A stretch of DNA of 64,000 bases from Bifidobacterium platyrrhinorum (GCF_010667645.1 NZ_WHZV01000001.1:327254-391253), one strand, 5' to 3'; counted from the stretch's first letter, positions 7,048-18,856 are shown. Program-made: numbers and translations. The notes: a model not told the origin generated them from the sequence alone.

Positions 7048-9684
7048 ATGAGTGCGATTTCAGCGACCGGCGTGAGGAACGGCGGGAACGACGCAAACGG
7101 TTCGGACGGTACGCCCGCCTCCGTCCCCTCCACGCATGCCATGCCGCAGGTGGACGAGACCGGTCTCGAGGCCGCCGAGGTGCGGAAGCGCGTCGCGGCC
7201 GGCGCGGTCAACAGGGTGAAGGACTCCACGTCACGGTCCGTGAAGGACATCGTGCGCGCCAACGTGTTCACGCTGTTCAACGGCATCATCCTCGCCGCGA
7301 TGGTCCTGGTGCTCGCCACCGGCTCGTGGAAGGACGCGGTCTTCGGCTTCGTCATCATCATCAACACCGGCATCGGCATCGTCACCGAACTGCGTGCCAA
7401 GCGCACGCTCGACAGGCTCTCCATCCTCGTCGCCTCCGACTATCTCGTGCGCCGTGACGGGCGCGACGTGACCGTGCCGCACGACGGCATCGTCATGGAC
7501 GACCTGCTGTGGGTGCGCGCCGGCGAACAGGTGCCCGCCGACGCCGAGATCGTGCGCGACTGGGGGCTGGAGCTCGACGAGTCGATGCTCACCGGCGAAT
7601 CGCGCACCGTCCGCAAGCATGAAGGCGACGACGTCTACTCCGGCTCCACCGCCGTCTCCGGCATGGCGCTCGCACGTGTCACCGCGGTCGGCGCGCGCTC
7701 GTACGCGGCCACGCTCACCGCGAAGGCCAAGGTGTACAGGAAGACCGTCTCCGACCTCAACAAAGGCATCAACACGATCCTCAAGTTCATGACGTTCCTC
7801 GTCGTGCCGCTGTGCGTGCTGCTCATCCTCTCCCAGATCCATACGGTCGGCGGATGGTCGGTCGCGCTCGCCACCGGGCAGTGGCGGCAGGCGGTCGTCT
7901 CCGCCGTGGCCGGCGTCGTCGGCATGATCCCCGAAGGGCTCGTGCTGCTCACCTCGCTCAACTTCGCGGTCGCCGCGATGCGCCTCGCCCGGCACGATAC
8001 CCTGGTGCAGGAACTCGAATCCGTGGAGACGCTGGCGCGCGTCGACTGCCTGAACCTCGACAAGACCGGCACGATCACCGACGGCGGCATCGCGCTCGAC
8101 CGGGTGGTCATGCTGGACGGCGATGGTGACGGCGTCGATGGCGGCGACGGCGGAGACGACGTGACTCCCGGGGAACGGGAGGCGACGCAGGCGCTCTACG
8201 ATCTCGCGAACGAGGAACAACCGAACGCGACCGGCCGCGCCGTGCTCGACGGATTGGCGAAGCGGGGATACACGGCGGGCGAGGTCGTCTCGCGCGTGCC
8301 GTTCTCGTCGGCGCGCAAATGGAGCGCGATTACGGACGCCGATGGGGCGACATGGTATCTGGGAGCGCCGGAGGTGCTGCTCGCGGCGTTGGACGGCGAC
8401 CACGCGGCGCTGCTGGAACGGGTCGGGACGTATGCGAAGGAAGGAAGCCGCGTGCTGCTCGTCGCGCGGGTGCGTGCCGGCGGGGAGCGGGACGTACCGG
8501 ACGAGCCGACGCCCGACCCGCATGCCGAACCCGTCGCCCTGGTCCTATGCTCCGAACGCGTTCGCGGCGACGCGGCGGCGACGCTCGCATGGTTCCGCGA
8601 ACAAGGCGTGCGGTGCCGTGTCATCTCGGGCGACAACCCCGTCACCGTCGGCGCGATCGCGCGTAAGGTGCGGCTCGCCGGCGGGAGGGCCCCGCGCATC
8701 ATGGACGCGCGGCTGCTTCCCGACGATCCGGCCGAACTCGGCCGCGTCCTCGAGGACGTCGACGTGGTCGGCCGGGTCCTGCCCGACCAGAAGAAGCTCA
8801 TCGTCGACGCGTTGCACGCGCGCGGCTACACGGTCGCGATGACCGGAGACGGCGTCAACGACGCGCTCGCCCTCAAGGAGGCGGACCTCGGCATCGCGAT
8901 GGGCAACGCCGCGCCCGCCACCAAGGCCGTCGCCCAGGTCGTGCTCGTCGATTCGAGGTTCTCCCACCTGCCCGACGTGGTCGCCCGCGGCCGGCAGGTC
9001 ATGGCCAACATGGAACGCGTCGCCGGGCTGTTCCTCGTCAAGACCGTGTACTCGGCGCTCATCTCGCTGGGTGTGGTGCTCACGCAGATCCCGTACCCGT
9101 ACCTGCCTCGCCACATCACCTACATCGGCGCGCTCACCATCGGCATGCCGGCCTTCATCCTTGCGCTCGCACCCAACACGCGCCGCTACATCCCGGGATT
9201 CCTCAAACGCGTCGTGCGTTTCGCGCTGCCCGGAGGCGTGGCCACCGCGCTGTCCGTGCTCATCACCGCATGGACGCTGCCCCGCATCATGGGCTGGGAC
9301 GTGGCCGGCTCGGCGGCGGACCTCGCCTCGCTGCGCGCCACCGAGGCGATCGTCCTGTTCGTCATGGGCGTGTTCGTGCTCGCCCGCGTCGCGCGTCCCC
9401 TGAACGGTTGGCGAGGCGCGCTCGTCGCCGTGTTCGCCGCGGCCGGCGTCGTCGGCATGCTCATCCCGTTCGTCGCACGGTTCTTCGCGCTCGTCGTGCC
9501 CACCGGCAGGCTCGTCGCGCCCACGCTGATCGCGCTCGCCGGCGCGGCCGCCGTGTTCGCCGTGTGCCTCGCCGTCGTGCCGTGGGCGTCGCGCACGGCG
9601 CTCGGCAGGTTGCTCGGCCGTGCCGCGGGAGGCCGGGCGGACGCGCGTCCCGTCGGTCGCGCGGACCGCCGCGACGGGAAGTGA
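7048..9684 (+). CDS. Cation-translocating P-type ATPase, CtpE-like
   Basis: This 878-residue membrane pump has the P-type ATPase hallmarks: actuator motif LTGES (181-185), phosphorylation site DKTGT with Asp at 338, and hinge TGDGVNDALALKEADLG. The fourth-helix motif MIPEGLVLLTS (293-303) closely resembles mycobacterial CtpE, a calcium-uptake ATPase, rather than the heavy-metal branch, which has CPx. Eight to ten membrane helices are apparent. The N-terminal 60 residues are a low-complexity tail without metal-binding domains. A TAGGGT box at 7035-7040 stands 7 bases before the ATG with no Shine-Dalgarno, suggesting a leaderless mRNA. Calcium specificity is inferred from family resemblance. 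Confidence 0.88.
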   Translation: MSAISATGVRNGGNDANGSDGTPASVPSTHAMPQVDETGLEAAEVRKRVAAGAVNRVKDSTSRSVKDIVRANVFTLFNGIILAAMVLVLATGSWKDAVFGFVIIINTGIGIVTELRAKRTLDRLSILVASDYLVRRDGRDVTVPHDGIVMDDLLWVRAGEQVPADAEIVRDWGLELDESMLTGESRTVRKHEGDDVYSGSTAVSGMALARVTAVGARSYAATLTAKAKVYRKTVSDLNKGINTILKFMTFLVVPLCVLLILSQIHTVGGWSVALATGQWRQAVVSAVAGVVGMIPEGLVLLTSLNFAVAAMRLARHDTLVQELESVETLARVDCLNLDKTGTITDGGIALDRVVMLDGDGDGVDGGDGGDDVTPGEREATQALYDLANEEQPNATGRAVLDGLAKRGYTAGEVVSRVPFSSARKWSAITDADGATWYLGAPEVLLAALDGDHAALLERVGTYAKEGSRVLLVARVRAGGERDVPDEPTPDPHAEPVALVLCSERVRGDAAATLAWFREQGVRCRVISGDNPVTVGAIARKVRLAGGRAPRIMDARLLPDDPAELGRVLEDVDVVGRVLPDQKKLIVDALHARGYTVAMTGDGVNDALALKEADLGIAMGNAAPATKAVAQVVLVDSRFSHLPDVVARGRQVMANMERVAGLFLVKTVYSALISLGVVLTQIPYPYLPRHITYIGALTIGMPAFILALAPNTRRYIPGFLKRVVRFALPGGVATALSVLITAWTLPRIMGWDVAGSAADLASLRATEAIVLFVMGVFVLARVARPLNGWRGALVAVFAAAGVVGMLIPFVARFFALVVPTGRLVAPTLIALAGAAAVFAVCLAVVPWASRTALGRLLGRAAGGRADARPVGRADRRDGK

Positions 9685-9823
9685 GCGTTCACGGCACGGT
9701 TGCCGGCAGGGCGGCGTATTGTCTCACGTTTCAAGCCGACACGCCAGAGGGAAAGTTACGTTCCCGTACCATTCCAAGTGGATAATCGGCGACATCAAGC
9801 CGGTCCAATGATTCGGAGGAAGC

Positions 9824-12526
<2,703 letters not shown>

Positions 12527-12555
12527 GCGCCCGGCGCCGATCATCCGCGCGAGGG

Positions 12556-12600
12556 CATGTGAAGAGCCCCGGCCCATATAGGGCCGGGGCTCTTCACATG
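12556..12600. terminator. Bidirectional terminator between acnA and the DUF262 gene
   Basis: A perfect 20-bp stem (CATGTGAAGAGCCCCGGCCC and its complement) with an ATATA loop lies between two convergent genes. It can serve acnA on the plus strand and possibly the DUF262 gene on the minus strand. Confidence 0.85.
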
Positions 12601-12610
12601 CCGGGCCGCG

Positions 12611-12638
12611 GATTATGGCACGGAGATTATGGCACGGA
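12611..12638. repeat. 14-bp tandem duplication
   Basis: GATTATGGCACGGA occurs twice head to tail, followed by a partial third copy (GATGGACGGA). It lies in the short gap between convergent genes and looks like a recent slippage duplication. Confidence 0.8.
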
Positions 12639-12731
12639 GATGGACGGAAGCCGCCGCATCCCTGAGGAAGGCACGGCACCGGTTCGCATCCGGCCCCGGA
12701 AGACCCGGAAGCCACGGCGGACGCAGCGGAC

Positions 12732-14837
12732 CTACGCCGCCTGCTGACGGTACCGCTTCCAGATCTCCGACAGTTTCACGCCGTCGGACGTGCGCTTCCA
12801 CACATCCAGGCCGCCGCTGGCCTTGCCGCCGGCCGCCGCCTTCGCCGCCGCGGTGGGGGAGGAGTGCTCGGAACCGTCGTCGAGACGGAACCTGCCGGTT
12901 TCGGTGACGGTCGCATACCAGCGTTCGCCCTTGCGCGGACGGTCCCATACCAACCGCTCACCCGGAATGAGAAGACCGGCCTTCACCACCTGACGGATCG
13001 TCACGCGGCGCGAACCGTGGACCGGCTTCGGTGCGACGTCGGCGATCGGGTCGGCGTCCTGCGCGGTCAGGTCGGTGTGGTTCTCGTCGTAGCGGATGCC
13101 CCAATATTCGGCGATGAGCCTGATCGTCTCCTCCTGACGGTGCCTGAGCATCGCCGGCGTGCACTCGTTGAAATCCTTCAGCCCGCCGGTCAGCGGGAAC
13201 CTGCGCGAATCGGCGCGCATGAGGATGCGGTCGCGGCGTTGCGCGTATTCCGGCATCCTGTCGAGCTGGTCCTGCGCGCCCTGCGCGAGCACCATGTTGC
13301 CCAGACGGTACATCCAATAGTCATGATCGTCCTGCGTCCAGTTCGCGAACGACGCGGACCGTTCGACGTCCAACGGCATGATGGTCAGCGCGCTGAGCTT
13401 GCGGGGCCGGGCGAGATGCGCCCCCGCCGCCTGTTCGTTCGCGCGGATGAGCAGCAGGCGTATCAGCTCCTCGTCGCCCTGCATCTCCCCGTGGAGGCGG
13501 ACGAGCGCCCCGGTGCGGTCGTCCGCCCTGATGGACAATCCGCGCACCAGATTCGTCGGATACCCCTTGTCGAGATCGCGGATCGCGGCCGTTGCGTGGC
13601 CACGACGGACGAACGAGCCCACACGGTTGAGCGTGTCCACGCCGGTGACGCGTTCCAGGGCCGTGAGCACGTCGACGAGACGCCGCGCGTCGTGGGCCCC
13701 CAAGGTCTCGGCCGTGGCGTTCGTCCGCGCGGCGCGGCTGCCGCGCGAGGCGAACGGCGAGACGTCCGGGGAGCCGAGATGACGGTACGAATGGACGAGC
13801 ACCCACATGGCCACGGCCTTCCACTCGTGGTTGCGGTAGTCGTTCAGCGCTTCCAGCAGCGTCTTCACCTCGTCCGGCAGCACCGTGTCCGGTGCGTGGG
13901 CGATGACCTGCCATGCCGCCGCATAGGGTGCGAGCGTCCGGTCGATGAACCCCGGCACCGTGCCGGCGTCGATGTGCCGTTGCAGCACGTCGGAGAGGAA
14001 CTCCTCGATGAGCTTGTCCGTGGAGTGCTTGTGCGTGAGGATCATATGCAGCGTGGCGAAGAACTCCTCGATGGACTGCGGGTCGTCGCCGAGCGGGTCC
14101 ATGATGTCGTCCCATCGCGCCGCGTACGCGTCGAGCTCCGCCGGCTTGAGGGCGGAGGTGGCACGGGCCTTGAACACGTCGGAGGCGGTGAGCGGCAGCC
14201 CCCGCATGTTCATCACGTCGAAGATGCGGTGCGCGCCGTCCAGATCGTCCGTGGTGACGATCACCAGCGTGACCATCTTGACCATATACGAGGCGAAGGC
14301 CCGGCGTTCCTCCTCGCCCAGGGACGACAGCTCGTCGTAGACGCGTTTCGTGTTGCGCGTGATGTTGCGCTGCGCCGTGGTGGTCCAATCCTCGTCGGTC
14401 AGATCGAACAGGGCCTCGAGATTGCCTTCCTGCACGTATTCGCGGAAGAACGCCGCGTCCCGCTCGCGCAGGGTGAGCCGCGGCTCGTTGGCGATGCCGC
14501 GCAGCTTGTCGCCCGGGTCGACGATGAGCTTGTCCAGCAGGCCCATCCATTCGGGGTCGAGCTCCAGGTCGCGCAGCGCGGCGATGATGATCGACAGCGA
14601 CACCAGGCGCTGCTGGCCGTCGATCACCTCGAAGCGCGAGTCCCCTTCGCGCACCAGGATGAGCGAACCGAGGAAATACGGGGTCTGCGGCGTCTTGCAC
14701 GCCTCCAACAGGTCGTTCACCAGCTGCAGGATGTTCTCCGGTTTCCAGATGTAGGCGCGTTGGAACGAGGGGATGGACAGCCGGTATTCCGGCGTGAACA
14801 CATCGCCCAGCGGCAGTTCCTTGGCGTTGATTCCCAT
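12732..14837 (-). CDS. DUF262 - DUF1524-like - RAMA fusion protein, candidate modification-dependent restriction factor
   Basis: This is a 701-residue protein. The N-terminal DUF262 domain (GmrS/ParB-like) shows FQRAYIW (25-31), DGQQR (73-77) and MNMRGLPLT (209-217). Residues about 450-600 align with DUF1524, the HNH nuclease part of GmrSD: IMP (486-488), a Trp, then YRLGNMVL (510-517). The usual first His before IMP is Thr485, so the nuclease may be inactive or altered. The last 90 residues (608-698) fit a RAMA domain, predicted to recognise modified DNA: VVKAGLLIPGE, a turn rich in aromatics, SSPTAAAKAA, then a Trp-containing strand and DGVKLSEIW. It has no methylase partner. A 28-bp palindrome lies upstream. 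Start 14837 has AAAAGGA. Confidence 0.8.
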   Translation of the reverse strand: MGINAKELPLGDVFTPEYRLSIPSFQRAYIWKPENILQLVNDLLEACKTPQTPYFLGSLILVREGDSRFEVIDGQQRLVSLSIIIAALRDLELDPEWMGLLDKLIVDPGDKLRGIANEPRLTLRERDAAFFREYVQEGNLEALFDLTDEDWTTTAQRNITRNTKRVYDELSSLGEEERRAFASYMVKMVTLVIVTTDDLDGAHRIFDVMNMRGLPLTASDVFKARATSALKPAELDAYAARWDDIMDPLGDDPQSIEEFFATLHMILTHKHSTDKLIEEFLSDVLQRHIDAGTVPGFIDRTLAPYAAAWQVIAHAPDTVLPDEVKTLLEALNDYRNHEWKAVAMWVLVHSYRHLGSPDVSPFASRGSRAARTNATAETLGAHDARRLVDVLTALERVTGVDTLNRVGSFVRRGHATAAIRDLDKGYPTNLVRGLSIRADDRTGALVRLHGEMQGDEELIRLLLIRANEQAAGAHLARPRKLSALTIMPLDVERSASFANWTQDDHDYWMYRLGNMVLAQGAQDQLDRMPEYAQRRDRILMRADSRRFPLTGGLKDFNECTPAMLRHRQEETIRLIAEYWGIRYDENHTDLTAQDADPIADVAPKPVHGSRRVTIRQVVKAGLLIPGERLVWDRPRKGERWYATVTETGRFRLDDGSEHSSPTAAAKAAAGGKASGGLDVWKRTSDGVKLSEIWKRYRQQAA

Positions 14838-14908
14838 GATGGTTCCTTTTCCCGTGAGGAGGCGCGCGCCCGGCGGGGCGCGTTGCCACCAAGCCTAGCA
14901 GCGGCGGA

Positions 14909-14936
14909 CGGAACCGGTAGATATCTACCGGTTCCG
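14909..14936. promoter_or_regulatory. 28-bp perfect palindrome upstream of the DUF262-RAMA gene
   Basis: CGGAACCGGTAGAT is followed directly by its exact reverse complement, giving a 28-bp palindrome with no spacer. It stands 72 bases before the DUF262 start and just upstream of a TAGGCT -10-like box (14892-14897, minus), covering the -35 region. This geometry suits an operator for a dimeric regulator. No matching regulator gene is adjacent other than the two-component response regulator. Confidence 0.65.
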
Positions 14937-14970
14937 GGATCGTGAGGCGTGTCGTGGCGGTTCCGTCCGC

Positions 14971-14997
14971 CGTGCGCCCCGTCGCACGGGGCGCACG
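14971..14997 (-). terminator. Terminator of the two-component operon
   Basis: CGTGCGCCCCGT, a CGC loop and the exact complement form a 12-bp stem just after the response-regulator stop. It separates that operon from the DUF262 gene downstream on the same strand. Confidence 0.75.
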
Positions 14998-15018
14998 CCA
15001 CGCATCCTCCCACCCCGG

Positions 15019-15729
15019 TCAGTCCGCCGCCGGCAGGTCGGCGCGTTCCACCAGACGCGCCATCTGCACGCGTCCCATGGCGAGCTTGTCCGCCGCGGAG
15101 GACAGATGCGCCTTCGCCGTGCGCTCGGAAATGAACATGCGCGAGGCTATCTGGGCGTTGGTGAACCCCTCCGCGGCGAGCAGCACCGCCTCACGTTCGC
15201 GTTCGGGCAGCGCGTCGAGCATGGCGCGGGCCTCGTCGCGTCGCGAGATCGGGCGTTGCGCGGCGAGGCCTCCGATGAGCTGCCGCTGGCTGGCCGTGTT
15301 GAACTGGGGCGCGTCCCCGCATACGCCGAGCACGCGACGGATGATCTCGCCGGGCGCGTCCGTCTTGGACACGAAACCCTCGACCCCCGCCTCCACGGCT
15401 CGTTCCACCGTGTTCGAGGGGCTCAGCGAGGTGAGGATCATCACATGGGGCGGGTGGGGCAGCGCGCGCAGGCGGCGTGTGGCCTCGATGCCGTCCATGC
15501 CCGGCATGGCGATGTCCATGAGCACCACGTCGGGCCGTTCCGATTCCGCGCGCAGCACCGCGTCGCCGCCGTCGGTGGAGGTGTACGCCACCTCGATGCG
15601 CCCGTTGGAATAGTCGGTGAGGATCAACGCCATGGCCTGGCAGATCATCGGGTCGTCGTCCACGACGCAGACCCGCACGATTCCCGCGCCCGCCGTTCCG
15701 CGTTCCGGCTTCTTCTCTTCTTCGCTCAC
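15019..15729 (-). CDS. NarL/LuxR-family response regulator
   Basis: This 236-residue regulator has a receiver domain with the acidic pocket DDD (24-26), phospho-acceptor Asp72 (LMDIAMPG), Thr100 and Lys122. A C-terminal LuxR-type helix-turn-helix contains LPEREREAVLLAAEGFTNAQIA and ISERTAKAHLSS. It follows the histidine kinase gene by 42 bases on the same strand and is its evident partner. GTG 15729 has no Shine-Dalgarno, but a TAGGAT box lies six bases upstream (15736-15741, minus), so it may also be transcribed alone as a leaderless mRNA. Targets are unknown; the MmpS-like gene next to the kinase and the DUF262 gene are candidates by position only. Confidence 0.92.
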   Translation of the reverse strand: MSEEEKKPERGTAGAGIVRVCVVDDDPMICQAMALILTDYSNGRIEVAYTSTDGGDAVLRAESERPDVVLMDIAMPGMDGIEATRRLRALPHPPHVMILTSLSPSNTVERAVEAGVEGFVSKTDAPGEIIRRVLGVCGDAPQFNTASQRQLIGGLAAQRPISRRDEARAMLDALPEREREAVLLAAEGFTNAQIASRMFISERTAKAHLSSAADKLAMGRVQMARLVERADLPAAD

Positions 15730-15771
15730 AATGCCATCCTATTGGCTCCAACGCCGCCCGATGTCGCCGTG

Positions 15772-17115
15772 TCACGCCAGCCAGGGCATGGTGACGTCCA
15801 CGTGGAAGACGCGACGGTCGTCGAACCCGTAGCGGCACACGCCCCCGGCCGACCGTACGCGTGCGGCCAGGCCGGCGAGACCCGCATGCGCACGGTCCGG
15901 GTCCATACCCGCTTCGCCGTCCACGCCCACGGCCCCCGAACCGGGCGGCGGCGTGGGGTTGCTCAGATGCACATGCACGCCGGCGACGGGGTTCGCCGTG
16001 ACCTCCAGGGACACCGGCGCCCCCGGCGCGTGTCTGCGCGCATTGGTCAGCCCCTCCTGGACCGCACGGTATGCGACTTTGGCGCGGACGTCGTCCAACA
16101 CGCTCAGATCCCGGATGTCGATCCAGGTGTTGATGGTCATGCCGGCGTCGCGCGTCTGGCCGATCAGCGCATCCAACGACTCGCGGGTCAGGGCGGTGTC
16201 GTCCGACGGGCCGAGTTGCTCCCACGCGTGCTGGGGATGGCGCAGCATGTCGATGATCTGATGGGCCTCGTCCAGGGCGCCCGCCGCCTGCCTGCGGATG
16301 TCCTCCGCCTTACGGGAGATGAGCCGCGACTGGTCGGACGGCGGAAGCTTCATCGTCTCCGCCTGCAGGGCGCTGGCGTTCAACGCGAGCAGGGAAAGCG
16401 AGTGGGCGAGCGTGTCGTGGGCCTCGGCCGCGATCGCGTCCGCGAGCTGCTGGCTGTCGAGATCGGATTGCAGCGTGGCCGCATGGGACGTGGCGGCGTT
16501 CGCGCGCGCCTGCGCGGTCGTCAGCGTCGCTCGCGAACGGATGTGCAGACCCGTCAGCACGGCGATCAACGAACCGATGAGGCCGGCCGCCGCGGCCGTG
16601 GCGATGACCGGCGCCTCGCCGGTGAGCATCACGACGGGCACGCCGTCGACGCCGGTGCCCGGCTCGGCGAAGAACATATGCCATACCGAGGCGTCGGCGG
16701 GGTGCAGCGCGTCGCGAAGCTGCGCCCACACCGCGACCGGGGCGCCCGCCGCGACCGCCCGTATGGTCCTCGCCTTGCCGGACCGGCGGGCCAACAGCGA
16801 CGTCATCGCCATGAGTTCCAGCAACGGATCGTAGGGGAACACCGCCGTCACGGCGCAGCAGAACCAGAACACCGGTTCGGGATGCCGGTCTCGGGCGAGC
16901 AGGATGAACGGCACGCCCAGTGCGAACACGGTGGCGAACATCATCCACGCATAGGCCGGGCCATCGGGATCGTCGACGACGCGTTGCGCAGCGAACGAGC
17001 ACTGCGCCAGGCACATGAAGACGGCGCAGGGGATCATGGCGAACGCGCACCACCGACGGGTGCGCACCGGCACCTCGTCCTTCGGCACGGCGGGGGCCTG
17101 ATGTGCGAAAGTCAT
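15772..17115 (-). CDS. NarL-family sensor histidine kinase
   Basis: This is a 447-residue membrane kinase. About six hydrophobic segments lie in residues 20-190 with only short loops, so the stimulus is probably sensed in or at the membrane. The HisKA_3 dimerisation helix follows, with phospho-acceptor His233 in EAHDTLAHSL. The HATPase domain shows the N box GLTNARRHAP and a G box AGLAGLAARV. A TACAGT box seven bases before ATG 17115 and the absence of a Shine-Dalgarno suggest leaderless translation. It pairs with the downstream response regulator. Kinases of this type in Gram-positive bacteria often sense cell-envelope stress, but nothing here fixes the signal. Confidence 0.9.
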   Translation of the reverse strand: MTFAHQAPAVPKDEVPVRTRRWCAFAMIPCAVFMCLAQCSFAAQRVVDDPDGPAYAWMMFATVFALGVPFILLARDRHPEPVFWFCCAVTAVFPYDPLLELMAMTSLLARRSGKARTIRAVAAGAPVAVWAQLRDALHPADASVWHMFFAEPGTGVDGVPVVMLTGEAPVIATAAAAGLIGSLIAVLTGLHIRSRATLTTAQARANAATSHAATLQSDLDSQQLADAIAAEAHDTLAHSLSLLALNASALQAETMKLPPSDQSRLISRKAEDIRRQAAGALDEAHQIIDMLRHPQHAWEQLGPSDDTALTRESLDALIGQTRDAGMTINTWIDIRDLSVLDDVRAKVAYRAVQEGLTNARRHAPGAPVSLEVTANPVAGVHVHLSNPTPPPGSGAVGVDGEAGMDPDRAHAGLAGLAARVRSAGGVCRYGFDDRRVFHVDVTMPWLA

Positions 17116-17302
17116 GCATCCCACTGTATTGCCGGTCCCATTCCGGCGCCATTGGACATGCGGGCGGAGGCGCATGCGCCGTACTGCCCGATGGGGCGTA
17201 CGGAAACGTCCGTTCGTACACTGACGGTCCGAACCATGACCGGATAACGTCGTGACCACAGCGGCATCAGGGCCGCATGGAACAATTAGAAAGGGAGAGG
17301 AC

Positions 17303-17824
17303 ATGGACAGGACCGGCAGGAAGGGAAAACCTCTGTTCAAAAAATGGTGGTTCTGGGTCGTGGTGGTCGTCGTAGTGCTGGCCGTGGGCGGCGCCATCGG
17401 CGGGGGATCGTCGAACGGTTCGGACGGCGCATCCGCCACGTCGACCGCAACGCGGAAGGACGGCCGATCCTCGGATGGTTCGTCGTCGGAATCCTCTACG
17501 GACGATAAGGCCTCCGAGGACGGCGCGTCGAAGGCCGCCGGGACGGAAAAGACCATCGAACTGCAGGCCACCGCCACCGGCAACGGCACCGTCATGTGGT
17601 TCAAGGACGGTTCGAGCAATACGGAGCAGTTCAGCGGAAGCTGGTCGAAGACCTTCACCGGCGACGAGGCCAAGGACCTGAACAGCGTGAGCGTCTCGGG
17701 GGATCTGCTCGGCGACGACGCCCAGAAGGTCACCTGCAAGGTGATCGTCAACGGCGAGGAGAAGGAGTCGAAGGAGGCGAGCGGCGCCTCCGGAAGCGCC
17801 TACTGCACCGTACCCTGGCTGTGA
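17303..17824 (+). CDS. MmpS-like membrane-anchored protein
   Basis: This 173-residue protein has a basic N-terminus, one membrane helix (about 15-32), a Ser/Asp-rich linker to about residue 85 and an extracytoplasmic beta-rich domain. The C-terminal pattern (TVMWFKDGSSN, a central SGSWSKTFTG, then VTCKVIVNGEEK and a final Cys) resembles the MmpS / transport-accessory family of mycobacteria, where two Cys can pair. No MmpL transporter is nearby. RBS AAGGGAGAGG precedes ATG 17303. It is divergent from the histidine kinase, sharing a 187-bp promoter region, so it may belong to the same signalling circuit. Confidence 0.65.
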   Translation: MDRTGRKGKPLFKKWWFWVVVVVVVLAVGGAIGGGSSNGSDGASATSTATRKDGRSSDGSSSESSTDDKASEDGASKAAGTEKTIELQATATGNGTVMWFKDGSSNTEQFSGSWSKTFTGDEAKDLNSVSVSGDLLGDDAQKVTCKVIVNGEEKESKEASGASGSAYCTVPWL

Positions 17825-17860
17825 CCGCGATCCATCGCGTGCGGTCCGGGCGGTGAAGGT

Positions 17861-17883
17861 GCCGGGCGGCGGCACCGCCCGGC
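17861..17883 (+). terminator. Hairpin after the MmpS-like gene
   Basis: GCCGGGCGG, a five-base loop and CCGCCCGGC form a 9-bp GC stem 37 bases after the stop. There is no U-run. Confidence 0.55.
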
Positions 17884-17986
17884 GCGGGGCCGCGCGCGCA
17901 TGGGGCCGGTGGCTGTGGGCTGAATTCCCAGACAACGCCAATGTTCTCGCGTAGGATGGGCGATACGTCAACGAGAAGGAGCGAAC

Positions 17987-18856
17987 ATGACATTCGGTCA
18001 GCAGCCCCAGCCCAATCCCAACTACGAGCCGCAGGGCGGCAATACGATGAACGCCGGCTACGGAGCGCAGCCGCAGTACCAGTACGCGGACGCGGGACAG
18101 CGTCCCTACGGACAGCCCCAGTACGCCTACGCCGGCGACGGCGCGGGCGCCGCGGCCATCAACGGACAGGTCGCCTACTCCTATGAGGAGGCGCGCCGCG
18201 TCTCCATCACCAAGGCCTACGGGGAGATGACCATCGGCCTTGTCGTCACCGCCGTGGTCGCCGTGCTCGCGCAGCTCACCGGCGCCTACTATTACTTCCT
18301 CGCCGCCACCGGGACCATCGGCCTGATCGGTCTGTGCGTCGTGCAGGTCGCCATGGCCGTCATCCTCGGCGCACGCATCATGAAGATGGGAGTCGGCGCC
18401 GCACGCGTCATGTTCTACGTGTACGCCGCGCTCATGGGCTTCACCCTGAGCTCCATCTTCTGGGTGTACGATCTCGGCTCGATCGGCGTGGCGCTCGGCA
18501 TCACCGCCGCGTTCTTCTTCGCGCTCACGATGTTCAGCCTGACGACCAAGTTCGACATGCTCAAGCTCGGCCCGATCCTCATGGTCGGCCTGATCGTGCT
18601 CATCATCTCCCAGCTGGTGCTCGCCTTCATCCCCGGGGTGAGCGGCATGACCAAGCTCATGTGCGCCGTCGGCCTGATCCTGTTCGCTGGCATGACCATG
18701 TACGACGCGCAGTCCACGCGCGCCCTGTTCGAGGCGTATGAGTCGCAGGGCCCGGAGATGATCAAGCGGATTTCCATCCTGTGCGCGCTCAACCTGTACC
18801 TCGACTTCGTGAACATGTTCCTCTACATCCTGCAGCTGTTCGGCAGCAGGGATTAA
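17987..18856 (+). CDS. Bax inhibitor-1 / YccA family membrane protein
   Basis: This 289-residue protein has a Gln/Tyr/Gly-rich cytoplasmic N-terminus of about 65 residues and then seven membrane helices. It belongs to the BI-1/YccA (UPF0005) family, whose bacterial members include a pH-sensitive calcium leak channel (BsYetJ) and FtsH modulators. The conserved acidic pair of the pore is consistent with the late helix motif YDAQSTR. ATG 17987 has AGAAGGAG, and a TAGGAT -10-like box lies at 17951-17956. A strong hairpin follows the stop. The calcium-leak role is by family only. Confidence 0.9.
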   Translation: MTFGQQPQPNPNYEPQGGNTMNAGYGAQPQYQYADAGQRPYGQPQYAYAGDGAGAAAINGQVAYSYEEARRVSITKAYGEMTIGLVVTAVVAVLAQLTGAYYYFLAATGTIGLIGLCVVQVAMAVILGARIMKMGVGAARVMFYVYAALMGFTLSSIFWVYDLGSIGVALGITAAFFFALTMFSLTTKFDMLKLGPILMVGLIVLIISQLVLAFIPGVSGMTKLMCAVGLILFAGMTMYDAQSTRALFEAYESQGPEMIKRISILCALNLYLDFVNMFLYILQLFGSRD

